Assembly (NCBI GenBank): GCA_964444825.1 | Contig: CAYUIS010000197.1 | Span: 1-7,000 of the forward strand | Direction of reading: 5' to 3' | Length of the DNA: 7,000 nt | DNA from: CAYUIS01 sp964444825 | GTDB taxonomy: Bacteria; Chloroflexota; Anaerolineae; B4-G1 | Shown: in pieces, positions 1 through 4,999 of the stretch | Layout of the letters: each line of letters begins with the position of its first letter | Numbering within the stretch: the first letter of the stretch is position 1 | The notes under the pieces: model-generated | Told to the model about the DNA's origin: nothing | Databases searched by the model: none | What the model saw: only the letters and a program-made list of their open reading frames with translations | Position numbers and translations under genes: made by a program

Positions 1-371
1 TTGGCGTAATCGTAGGTGAAGGGATTCCTGGCCATGAGGGAGCCCCACGCCATCAGTGCCAGGGTGAGGTCTGATAGTACGCCGCCGTACAAGACTGCCA
101 GATCGCTGCCCAGGATGATCGTGACCAGGCCGCTGGCGGCGAGAAACACCAGGGACACGGTGTCCAGAATCTTGACCTTGCGGACGATCAAGCGATAGCC
201 GTTGATCGCCAGCGAACCACCCAATCCCCACAGGATGCCGGCGCTCGTGCGTCCTAATCCCACAAGCACCCAGTAGAGAATCCACGGTACAAAGGCGAGA
301 ACCGTCCACACCATTCCGGGAATGTGAGGCTTGTTTCTCTCCGTTATTGCACTCACTCCGTCGATCTGCAT
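1..371 (-). CDS. Multipass membrane protein, N-terminal part, runs off the left edge
   Basis: The minus strand is open from an ATG at 371-369 to the window edge and gives 123 residues without a stop. The protein is strongly hydrophobic. After a short polar N-terminus there are likely membrane segments at about residues 20-40, 44-60, 71-88 and 91-113, with a basic loop (RLIVRKVK) at 60-67. The last visible part reads ARNPFTYDYA. The layout resembles VC0807/IspZ-like small integral membrane proteins of unknown role, which I recall having a similar NPFTY stretch; this is a recollection and not a search result. The start is supported by a GAGAG a few bases upstream. An internal ATG at residue 20 has no good ribosome site. 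The gene lies 98 bp downstream of the flavoprotein gene in the same direction and may be co-transcribed if the intervening hairpin is leaky. The C-terminus lies outside the window. Confidence 0.65.
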   Translation of the reverse strand, partial: MQIDGVSAITERNKPHIPGMVWTVLAFVPWILYWVLVGLGRTSAGILWGLGGSLAINGYRLIVRKVKILDTVSLVFLAASGLVTIILGSDLAVLYGGVLSDLTLALMAWGSLMARNPFTYDYA

Positions 372-405
372 GTTCTCTCGCAATAGTGGGCCAAGGGACC
401 TCTGT

Positions 406-459
406 GTGGGTGCCCACCACGAAAACGGCAGACCCTGCCACTTCGGGTGGGCGTCCACC
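406..459 (-). terminator. Nested hairpins between two minus-strand genes, possible weak terminator
   Basis: Downstream of the flavoprotein stop, the minus strand can form a GGCAG/CTGCC hairpin with a 3-nt loop (plus-strand 427-439), followed by GTTTTCG. Around it sits a perfect 7-bp inverted repeat, GCCCACC (412-418) with GGTGGGC (446-452). Two alternative 5-bp hairpins are also possible, GTGGG/CCCAC at 406-417 and GGTGG/CCACC at 446-459. The T-run has only four T, so termination would be weak at best. The alternative pairings could also make this an attenuator-like spacer, but nothing else supports that. Confidence 0.35.
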
Positions 460-469
460 TCGCGCCATT

Positions 470-1588
470 CTAGGCAGATGGCGCTGCCGAAAAGAGCTTG
501 TCGAAACGCATCAGCAGCGCCAGGTTGCCCTTTACCGAGTACTTGCCTGTCATCATCGCCGTCGCGCCGTTCATCTCCCCCCGACTGATCGCCATCCACA
601 CGTCGGCGGGCGTGTGGATCGTCAGGGTAGGAGCGGGGTGCTCGCCTTCGTACGCCCGGCATCGCCCGCCGGCGATGTCGAGATAGTATGTGTCTGGCTC
701 GTCCCCGTCGACGCGAAACTCGATCACCGCCTCCAGGTCTTTTGCTTCCTGGGGATCGAGGGTCACCGCCATCCCGGCCACCAGGTCGCGCATCGTGTCC
801 ACCGACTGGGGTGGGGAGAGGGGGACCGCCTGGCTGGGCGTCCGCCGTGGCGTGTCACCGTCACCGCCGACCATCTCGATTCCCATGCTCTCCCACGAAC
901 CATTGGCCATGTTGGCATAGACGGCGGGGTCGTCCACCAGAGGCCGGTCCAGCAGTGCCTGCGTTTCTGCCCCAATGGATCCCTGTTCCACGACCCCCTG
1001 GCCCGCTTTCCGCGCTGCCTCCAGGTACCACGTCAGGTTGCCCTGCAAAGCCGGTTGTCGAAGCAACTCGCCGCCCGCGCAGCAGATCATCCCTGCCAGC
1101 TCTATGTCCGGTGAACCGGCAAAGAGCCGGAAGGTCTCTTGCAGTCCGGAAAAGTGATGGTACTCGGGAAAGCCACAGTTTGATATCAGCACAAACTTCT
1201 TTGGCCAGTTTTCCGCATCCCGCATCGGGTGAATGTACTGGTCGCCCCGCTGGATGATAAAGGGCTGCAACAGCGGCAGCATCCGGTCCAAAAAGTCCTT
1301 CATCAGGCCCGAGACGGTAAAGATGTACAAAGGTGTCCCAAAGACCAGAACATCGGCCTCCCCTATCTTTTCCAAAAGCTCGGGCATATCATCCTTGTGA
1401 ACGCACACGCCTGGCGTCTTGGTCCAGCAGTTAAAGCAGCCCAGGCAGTGTTTGATCTCTTTGCCTTTGAGGGTGATTACCTCCGTCTCTGCCCCTGCTT
1501 CCCGAGCGCCCTCCAAGAAGGGCTGTATGATCCGCGCCGTGTTTCCCTTTGCCCCCCGGGGGCTTCCATTGACCGCCAGAATCTTCAC
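470..1588 (-). CDS. Flavodoxin-fold NAD(P)H:FMN reductase / iron-sulfur flavoprotein-like, fused to an SCP2 domain
   Basis: The protein has 372 residues. Residues 1-200 form a flavodoxin-like FMN domain: beta strand MKILAVNGSPRG with a phosphate-binding loop (about 3-18), then VLVFGTPLYIFTVSGLMKDFLDR (80-102), the usual FMN-contact loop of the NADPH-dependent FMN reductase family. Residues 48-62 hold C48-x2-C51-x2-C54-x7-C62, the spacing of the compact motif that binds a 4Fe-4S cluster in archaeal iron-sulfur flavoproteins. Many bacterial relatives keep such cysteines without a proven cluster. A linker of about 60 residues leads to a C-terminal SCP2/sterol-carrier-like domain (about 264-368), ending in the typical GKYSVKGNLALLMRFDKLF. 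Flavin-dependent electron transfer to a hydrophobic substrate held by the SCP2 pocket is an inference. The start is GTG with AAGGAG six bases upstream. The gene lies 43 bp after padR, so the two are probably one operon. Family assignment is secure; substrate is unknown. Confidence 0.9.
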   Translation of the reverse strand: MKILAVNGSPRGAKGNTARIIQPFLEGAREAGAETEVITLKGKEIKHCLGCFNCWTKTPGVCVHKDDMPELLEKIGEADVLVFGTPLYIFTVSGLMKDFLDRMLPLLQPFIIQRGDQYIHPMRDAENWPKKFVLISNCGFPEYHHFSGLQETFRLFAGSPDIELAGMICCAGGELLRQPALQGNLTWYLEAARKAGQGVVEQGSIGAETQALLDRPLVDDPAVYANMANGSWESMGIEMVGGDGDTPRRTPSQAVPLSPPQSVDTMRDLVAGMAVTLDPQEAKDLEAVIEFRVDGDEPDTYYLDIAGGRCRAYEGEHPAPTLTIHTPADVWMAISRGEMNGATAMMTGKYSVKGNLALLMRFDKLFSAAPSA

Positions 1589-1631
1589 TGTTGTCTCCTT
1601 ATATACATTATGTCTGGTTTTGCTGCCTTGT

Positions 1632-2189
1632 TCAATCCGAGGGGTGTTGCTTGTCCTTGATCCGTTCGATCACGCTCTCCAGCCACCTCAGAAAAGCCTG
1701 TGAGTTCGCTATGCCGCATTCCAGCGTCAGCATCCAGAAAAAGGTCTCACGGGGAGAACCGACCGTCCGGACGTATTCGGCGCTATCTTGAGGCGCCTGA
1801 TCGTAGCGCGCCAGCGTCTCGCGCACCGTTTCGGCCTCCCGCTCGAACATCTCCAGGATCTCCTCGTCACTCAGTTGCCCGGCGAAGAAAACCTGGATCA
1901 GCCCGGGGTGGCGAGTGTCCTGGCGGGGAAGGGGCGTGACCAGCCAGCGACGCAGTTCCTCCCGCCCCGCGTCGGTAATGTGATATTCCTTCCGGTCGGG
2001 CCGGTCCTCTTGCGGGACGATCTCCATCTCTGCCCAACCTCGCTCGGCCAGCCGGGCCAGCGTGCGATAGATCTGGCTTTGGTCCGCCGGCCAAAAGTGA
2101 TTCACCGACGTGTCGAATGCCTTCTTCAAGTCATACCCGGAGAAGGCACGATAGTTTAGGAAACCCAGGATTGCGTGTTCGAGAGACAT
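1632..2189 (-). CDS. PadR family transcriptional regulator
   Basis: The protein has 185 residues, a usual length for two-domain PadR proteins. Residues 1-85 are the PadR winged helix: MSLEHAILGFLNYRAFSGYDL opens the fold, FWPADQSQIYRTLARLAERGW (32-52) covers the recognition helix region, and DRPDRKEYHITDAGREEL (62-79) is the wing. Residues about 90-178 form the helical dimerisation domain of the Vir_act_alpha_C type, with a leucine-zipper-like C-terminal helix. PadR proteins repress neighbouring detoxification, efflux or redox genes and often themselves, and release DNA on ligand binding. I chose the ATG at 2189-2187 because AGAGGTG stands just upstream and the family normally begins MSLEHAILG. 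A longer reading to 2243 would start inside the promoter. The flavoprotein gene follows after 43 bp and is the likely co-regulated target. The ligand cannot be read from the sequence. Confidence 0.93.
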   Translation of the reverse strand: MSLEHAILGFLNYRAFSGYDLKKAFDTSVNHFWPADQSQIYRTLARLAERGWAEMEIVPQEDRPDRKEYHITDAGREELRRWLVTPLPRQDTRHPGLIQVFFAGQLSDEEILEMFEREAETVRETLARYDQAPQDSAEYVRTVGSPRETFFWMLTLECGIANSQAFLRWLESVIERIKDKQHPSD

Positions 2190-2200
2190 AAGACACCTCT

Positions 2201-2241
2201 TATATAGTATCGGTATAATATAGGACTGATCATATAATACC
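2201..2241. promoter_or_regulatory. Probable PadR operator: AT-rich inverted repeat with a third half-site
   Basis: The arms GGTATAATAT (2212-2221) and ATATAATACC (2232-2241) are complementary at 9 of 10 positions around a 10-bp centre. Immediately left, TATATAGTATC (2201-2211) is a further imperfect inverted copy, matching 9 of 11 positions against 2212-2222. The array covers the -10 and start region of the padR promoter, where a bound repressor would block RNA polymerase. Assignment to the adjacent PadR is an inference from position and symmetry. Confidence 0.6.
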
Positions 2242-2262
2242 ACAGAGCCGAGAGCTTGTCAA
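2234..2262 (-). promoter_or_regulatory. Sigma70-type promoter of the padR-flavoprotein operon
   Basis: On the minus strand there is a perfect TTGACA -35 (2262-2257), a 17-bp spacer and a TATTAT -10 (2239-2234, five of six consensus bases). Transcription should begin near 2227, leaving a leader of roughly 35-40 bases before the padR ATG at 2189. The match is strong for a 60% GC genome. The -10 lies inside an inverted repeat, described separately. Confidence 0.75.
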
Positions 2263-2342
2263 GCGATTCGTTGATTCCGTTTTGGCTCTAAACGCCTCGG
2301 CAACCCCGTGAAATTCTCTTGAAACGGGGCCTCGACGGCCGC

Positions 2343-2371
2343 TGTCATTCTGAACGTAGTGAAGAATCCTG
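2343..2371. repeat. Possible dispersed intergenic repeat unit (CATTCTGA...GAAGAATC type)
   Basis: The stretch contains CATTCTGAACGTAGTGAA followed directly by GAATC. Its ends form a short inverted repeat (ATTCT with AGAAT). It resembles a short sequence I recall as scattered in intergenic regions of diverse bacterial and metagenomic genomes, with variants such as CATTCTGAGCGAAGCGAAG followed by AATC. Only one copy is present here, so repeat status rests on recollection. Confidence 0.45.
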
Positions 2372-2421
2372 ATCGCACGATTCCCGCATCATTCCTTCAT
2401 CGAATCTTCACACAGGCCGGG

Positions 2422-2427
2422 TATACT
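2422..2427 (+). promoter_or_regulatory. Candidate -10 box for the DUF4405-DUF2202 gene pair
   Basis: TATACT stands 31 bases before the DUF4405 ATG. No good -35 is visible at 16-18 bp; the best is TCGAAT at 2400-2405, with three of six matches. The call is weak and may be chance. Confidence 0.25.
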
Positions 2428-2457
2428 ACGGACAAATCGAACACAGGGGGTATCGAG

Positions 2458-2778
2458 ATGAACAAGACAAAGTTGAACTATTTGCTAGATGGGGTGATCG
2501 GTCTGGGGTTTGCGTTCTCCGGTGTGACGGGTGTGGCATTCTTGCTGATGGGCGAGGGTGGCTACCAGGGTGGGCGGAATCCGGGCTTTGCAACGGGACT
2601 GCTGGGCCTGAGTCGGGGAACGTGGAGCGATCTGCACACCTGGGCCAGCCTGGTGATGATCGCCGGTGTCGTGGTACACATCGCCCTTCACTGGCGGTGG
2701 ATCGTCTGCATCACTGCCAGGATGCTGCCTTCTCTGCCACATCGCGCTGAGGAGCAGGTGTGCGAAGTAACCGCATAA
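2458..2778 (+). CDS. DUF4405 small integral membrane protein
   Basis: The protein has 106 residues with two clear membrane segments. The first is at about 9-31 (DGVIGLGFAFSGVTGVAFLL). The second is at about 63-84 and is preceded by the LSRGTWSDLHTWASL stretch. Histidines H60, H74 and H78 frame the second segment in the pattern DLHTW...VVHIALHWRW. DUF4405 proteins share this pattern and look like half of a cytochrome b-type bundle, so haem binding or electron transfer is possible but unproven for the family. The C-terminal tail is short and cytosolic-like. I chose the ATG at 2458 because AGGGGG lies seven bases upstream and relatives begin with MN-K/R-T-K/R-LNYL; an upstream start at 2359 would add 33 implausible residues. 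The DUF2202 gene follows after 56 bp in the same direction, with no terminator between, so the two are probably co-transcribed. Confidence 0.82.
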   Translation: MNKTKLNYLLDGVIGLGFAFSGVTGVAFLLMGEGGYQGGRNPGFATGLLGLSRGTWSDLHTWASLVMIAGVVVHIALHWRWIVCITARMLPSLPHRAEEQVCEVTA

Positions 2779-2834
2779 GTCGTGGAGCGGTCAGAGTTTC
2801 GTGAGAAATCAAACAAACAAACGGAGGTATTGAA

Positions 2835-4169
2835 ATGACAAAGAGAGTATTGAGTTACGGTGTAGTTGGATTGTTGGCACTGGCGTTGGTGGTGGGGACA
2901 GCTTATATCCTGTTGAACCCAACCGAAGCCCAAGCGGAACGTGGCTTCAGTGGTGCTCAGGGACAGGGTCGAGGTCGCGGCGAAACCTCGCAGGGCGGTG
3001 ACGGAACAGCGCACGGTGTCTCCGCGTATGGTCAAGGCCAGGGCGGAGGCCGCGGGAATGGTGGCAACGGGGTAGAACCATCCGGCCAGGGTGCTTACGG
3101 GCGCGGTCAGGACGAAGAGTTGAGTGCAGAAGAGATCAAAGGCATTCTCTATATGCGAGAGGAAGAGAAACTGGCCCGCGATGTTTATCTGACGCTCTAT
3201 GAACAATGGGATCTGTCTATCTTTCAGAACATTGCCAACAGCGAGCAGACCCATATGGACGCGATCAAGACGCTGATTGACCGGTACGGCTTGGACGATC
3301 CGGCGGCCGGCAACGACGTCGGCGAGTTTGCTGACCCGACGCTCGCGGCGCTCTATGCCGACCTGGTAGCGACTGGGAGTCAATCGCTGACCGATGCGCT
3401 GCACGTCGGGGCGACCATTGAGGAGATTGACATCCTCGATCTGGAGAACCACGTTTCCCAAACCGACGCACGGGACATCCAACGGGTCTATGGGAGCCTG
3501 ACGAGAGGCTCGCGCAACCACCTGCGTTCCTTCGTCGCTACGCTGGAGCGGCAGACGGGAGAGACCTATGAGCCGCAATATCTTGAACAGGGGATTTATG
3601 ACAGCATCGTCAGCGTGCCAATAGAGAGTGGTGGTTACGGTCAAGGACAAGGCCGCGGCAGAGCCGAGCAGGCGGAGAGTGGTAGCTTCGCCTACGATCA
3701 GGGCAAAGGCCGTGGGAACGGTGGCAACGGGCTCGAGAACCCCGACCAGGGGAGTGGTCAGGGGCGTGACGAGATACAGGGCCAGGGTGGATCTGGTGGC
3801 GGGAATGCCGGTGGCGTAGGCGCTTCTGATGGACGCGGGCGGAGTTCCGATGCAGGTCAGGGACGCAATGAGACGGTGAGATCCGTCGAGTGGGAACCCC
3901 TGACCGGGCGTGTGATCGTCCTGGATAGCGAGGTCACGCTTCAGACCTCCGAGGGTGAGGTGTTGGTCGGTATGGGGCAGGCTGCGTATTGGGAAGATTT
4001 CGCCCTGGAGATCGGAGATGAGGTATCGGTGCTTGGATTCTACGAGGATGGCGAGTTCAAAGCGGGCACCGTCGAGAACCTCACCACCGGTGAGACGATC
4101 GTACTCCGGGATGAGGCCGGACGCCCGATGTGGGCCGGGAACGGACGGTTACAGAACCAGGGATTGTAA
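2835..4169 (+). CDS. Exported DUF2202 ferritin-like protein with Gly/Gln-rich linkers and a C-terminal OB-like domain
   Basis: The protein has 444 residues. Residues 7-27 form a hydrophobic signal segment, and a signal peptidase I site (AQA) fits after residue 34, so it is exported or membrane-anchored. A low-complexity linker (39-92, many GQG/GRG units) precedes the DUF2202 domain (about 95-258). That helical domain shows MREEEKLARDVY (107-118), SEQTH (136-140), GATIEEIDILDLENH (192-206) and SRNHLRSF (226-233). Glu109-111, Glu137, His140, Glu196/197, Glu204 and His229 are plausible metal ligands of a ferritin-like bundle. A second linker (266-345) repeats the first, and an OB-like beta domain follows (about 355-435, LTGRVIVLDS to IVLRDEAGRPMWAG). 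The family's reaction is not established; diiron oxidation or metal binding is inferred from the fold. There is no cysteine. The start has a perfect GGAGGT six bases upstream. It is probably co-transcribed with the upstream DUF4405 gene and is followed by an intrinsic terminator. Confidence 0.88.
   Translation: MTKRVLSYGVVGLLALALVVGTAYILLNPTEAQAERGFSGAQGQGRGRGETSQGGDGTAHGVSAYGQGQGGGRGNGGNGVEPSGQGAYGRGQDEELSAEEIKGILYMREEEKLARDVYLTLYEQWDLSIFQNIANSEQTHMDAIKTLIDRYGLDDPAAGNDVGEFADPTLAALYADLVATGSQSLTDALHVGATIEEIDILDLENHVSQTDARDIQRVYGSLTRGSRNHLRSFVATLERQTGETYEPQYLEQGIYDSIVSVPIESGGYGQGQGRGRAEQAESGSFAYDQGKGRGNGGNGLENPDQGSGQGRDEIQGQGGSGGGNAGGVGASDGRGRSSDAGQGRNETVRSVEWEPLTGRVIVLDSEVTLQTSEGEVLVGMGQAAYWEDFALEIGDEVSVLGFYEDGEFKAGTVENLTTGETIVLRDEAGRPMWAGNGRLQNQGL
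3027..3116 (+). repeat. Intragenic linker repeat, copy 1 (residues 65-94 of the DUF2202 protein)
   Basis: This stretch encodes the unit YGQGQGGGRGNGGNGVEPSG and ends with GRGQDE just before the ferritin-like domain. It corresponds to copy 2 at 3693-3773. The shared core GRGNGGNG is encoded by nearly identical DNA in both copies, which suggests duplication within the gene and not independent low-complexity drift. Confidence 0.6.
3693..3773 (+). repeat. Intragenic linker repeat, copy 2 (residues 287-313 of the DUF2202 protein)
   Basis: This stretch encodes YDQGKGRGNGGNGLENPDQG and ends with GQGRDE, aligning along its length with copy 1. It lies after the ferritin-like domain, so that domain is bracketed by related flexible linkers. 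A shorter related element, YGQGQGRGRAEQ, begins at residue 268 (about 3636). Confidence 0.6.
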
Positions 4170-4230
4170 AACAACCAGGACTTGCATGACCGGCGACTGA
4201 AATCCGTAGGTAGAGCACGTTATATGGAAG

Positions 4231-4267
4231 GGGGCGGTACACGGTGCCGCCCCGCTTTTCCGTTTTT
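4231..4267 (+). terminator. Strong intrinsic terminator after the DUF2202 gene
   Basis: GGGGCGGTAC (4231-4240) pairs with GTGCCGCCCC (4244-4253) over ten pairs, one of them a G-U wobble, with a 3-nt ACG loop. GCTTTTCCGTTTTT follows, giving two T-runs (4256-4259 and 4263-4267). It ends the DUF4405-DUF2202 transcript and separates it from the two-component genes. Confidence 0.88.
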
Positions 4268-4278
4268 CGACATCGCTG

Positions 4279-4284
4279 TATACT
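4279..4284 (+). promoter_or_regulatory. Candidate -10 box for the two-component operon
   Basis: TATACT lies 19 bases before the response regulator ATG and just after the terminator, where a new promoter is needed. The -35 region falls in the terminator's T-rich tail (TTTTCC at 4256-4261, 17-bp spacing) and is a poor match. The call rests on position and hexamer only; such a short leader would put the start site very near the ribosome site. Confidence 0.25.
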
Positions 4285-4303
4285 CCACCCAGGAGAGACA
4301 CTT

Positions 4304-4999
4304 ATGGCTCAGACCATTCTAGTTGTGGATGACGAACCCCAAATTGTGCGGCTGGTGCGTGCGTATTTGGAGGAAGCCGGATATCATGTTGTGATCGCTT
4401 CCGACGGGGAGGAAGCCCTTCACGTCGCCCGTCGCGAGAAACCTGACCTGGTGGTGCTGGATGTGCTGATGCCTCGCATGGATGGGCTAGAGTTCACTCG
4501 TCGCATCCGCCGCGAGCGAGATGTGCCTATCCTTATGCTCACTGCCCGTGCTGAGGAGACCGATCGTATCGTAGGTCTGGAACTGGGGGCCGATGATTAC
4601 GTCACCAAACCTTTCAGCCCACGCGAAGTGGTCGCCCGCGTTCGCGCCGTCCTTCGCCGCGCAGGGTCCCAGATTGAGCCTTCGCCGCTGCTCCGCGCCG
4701 GTCCCATCACGCTGGATCGGGACACCCATGTCGTGACGATGGCCGACCAGTTCGTGGACCTGACCCCCACCGAGTTCTCAATCTTGGAGACGCTGATGAC
4801 CACTCCAGGGCGGGCCTTTAGCCGGGCCGAGCTGTTGGAAGCGGCTCAGGGGGTCGCCTTCGAAGCCTATGAGCGGACGGTGGACGCTCACGTCAAGAAC
4901 CTGCGGCGCAAACTGGAGCCAGACCCCGCTCACCCGTGCTACATCCTCACCGTACGGGGAATTGGGTACCGCCTAGCTCTGGAGCCTGAGAATGCGTAG
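4304..4999 (+). CDS. OmpR/PhoB-family response regulator
   Basis: The protein has 231 residues, typical for the family. The receiver domain (about 4-117) shows the acidic pair D9/D10, the phospho-acceptor D53 in LVVLDVLMPRMDG, T80 and K102 in the TKPF motif. The winged-helix output domain (about 131-226) carries DLTPTEFSILETL (152-164), the recognition helix YERTVDAHVKNLRRKLE (189-205) and the wing RGIGYRL (218-224). All catalytic receiver residues are present, so it should be phosphorylated by the kinase encoded next to it and then bind direct-repeat DNA as a dimer. I chose the ATG at 4304 because AGGAG lies eight bases upstream and the protein begins at the normal MAQTILVVDDE; a longer frame from 4244 would begin within the terminator. 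It overlaps the kinase gene by 8 bp, indicating translational coupling. The target genes are not evident, though the two upstream envelope genes are candidates. Confidence 0.96.
   Translation: MAQTILVVDDEPQIVRLVRAYLEEAGYHVVIASDGEEALHVARREKPDLVVLDVLMPRMDGLEFTRRIRRERDVPILMLTARAEETDRIVGLELGADDYVTKPFSPREVVARVRAVLRRAGSQIEPSPLLRAGPITLDRDTHVVTMADQFVDLTPTEFSILETLMTTPGRAFSRAELLEAAQGVAFEAYERTVDAHVKNLRRKLEPDPAHPCYILTVRGIGYRLALEPENA

Larger units (their letters stand above)
2263..2457. other. Divergent intergenic region
   Basis: This stretch lies between the leftward padR promoter and the rightward DUF4405 gene. It contains a weak hairpin (CCCCGT at 2304-2309 with ACGGGG at 2324-2329, 14-nt loop), a dispersed-repeat-like sequence (2343-2371), and a TATACT that could be a -10 (2422-2427). 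An open reading frame beginning at 2359 runs into the DUF4405 gene, but its first 33 codons look non-coding and start inside the repeat-like sequence. No RNA gene was recognised. Confidence 0.5.

Noticed and set aside
347..1114. A 255-codon plus-strand open frame
   Set aside because: It is antisense to the flavoprotein-SCP2 gene. Its composition (rich in His, Arg, Pro) is typical of a shadow frame.
2190..2243. An upstream start for padR adding 18 residues
   Set aside because: The extension would cover the -10 and the palindrome. The start at 2189 has a ribosome site and gives the normal family N-terminus.
2304..2329. The CCCCGT/ACGGGG hairpin as a terminator
   Set aside because: The stem has only six pairs with a 14-nt loop, there is no T-run on either side, and no gene ends here.
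2688..3650. A 320-codon open frame on the minus strand
   Set aside because: It lies antisense to the well-supported DUF4405 and DUF2202 genes and its translation matches no family I recognise. The sense frame has a signal peptide, conserved domain and good ribosome site.
2949..3869. Repeats in the DUF2202 gene as a CRISPR or tandem DNA array
   Set aside because: The repeats are in frame, irregular in spacing and encode Gly/Gln-rich linkers, and there are no equal-length spacers.
4244..4303. An upstream start for the response regulator
   Set aside because: It begins inside the terminator stem, and the added residues do not belong to a receiver domain.
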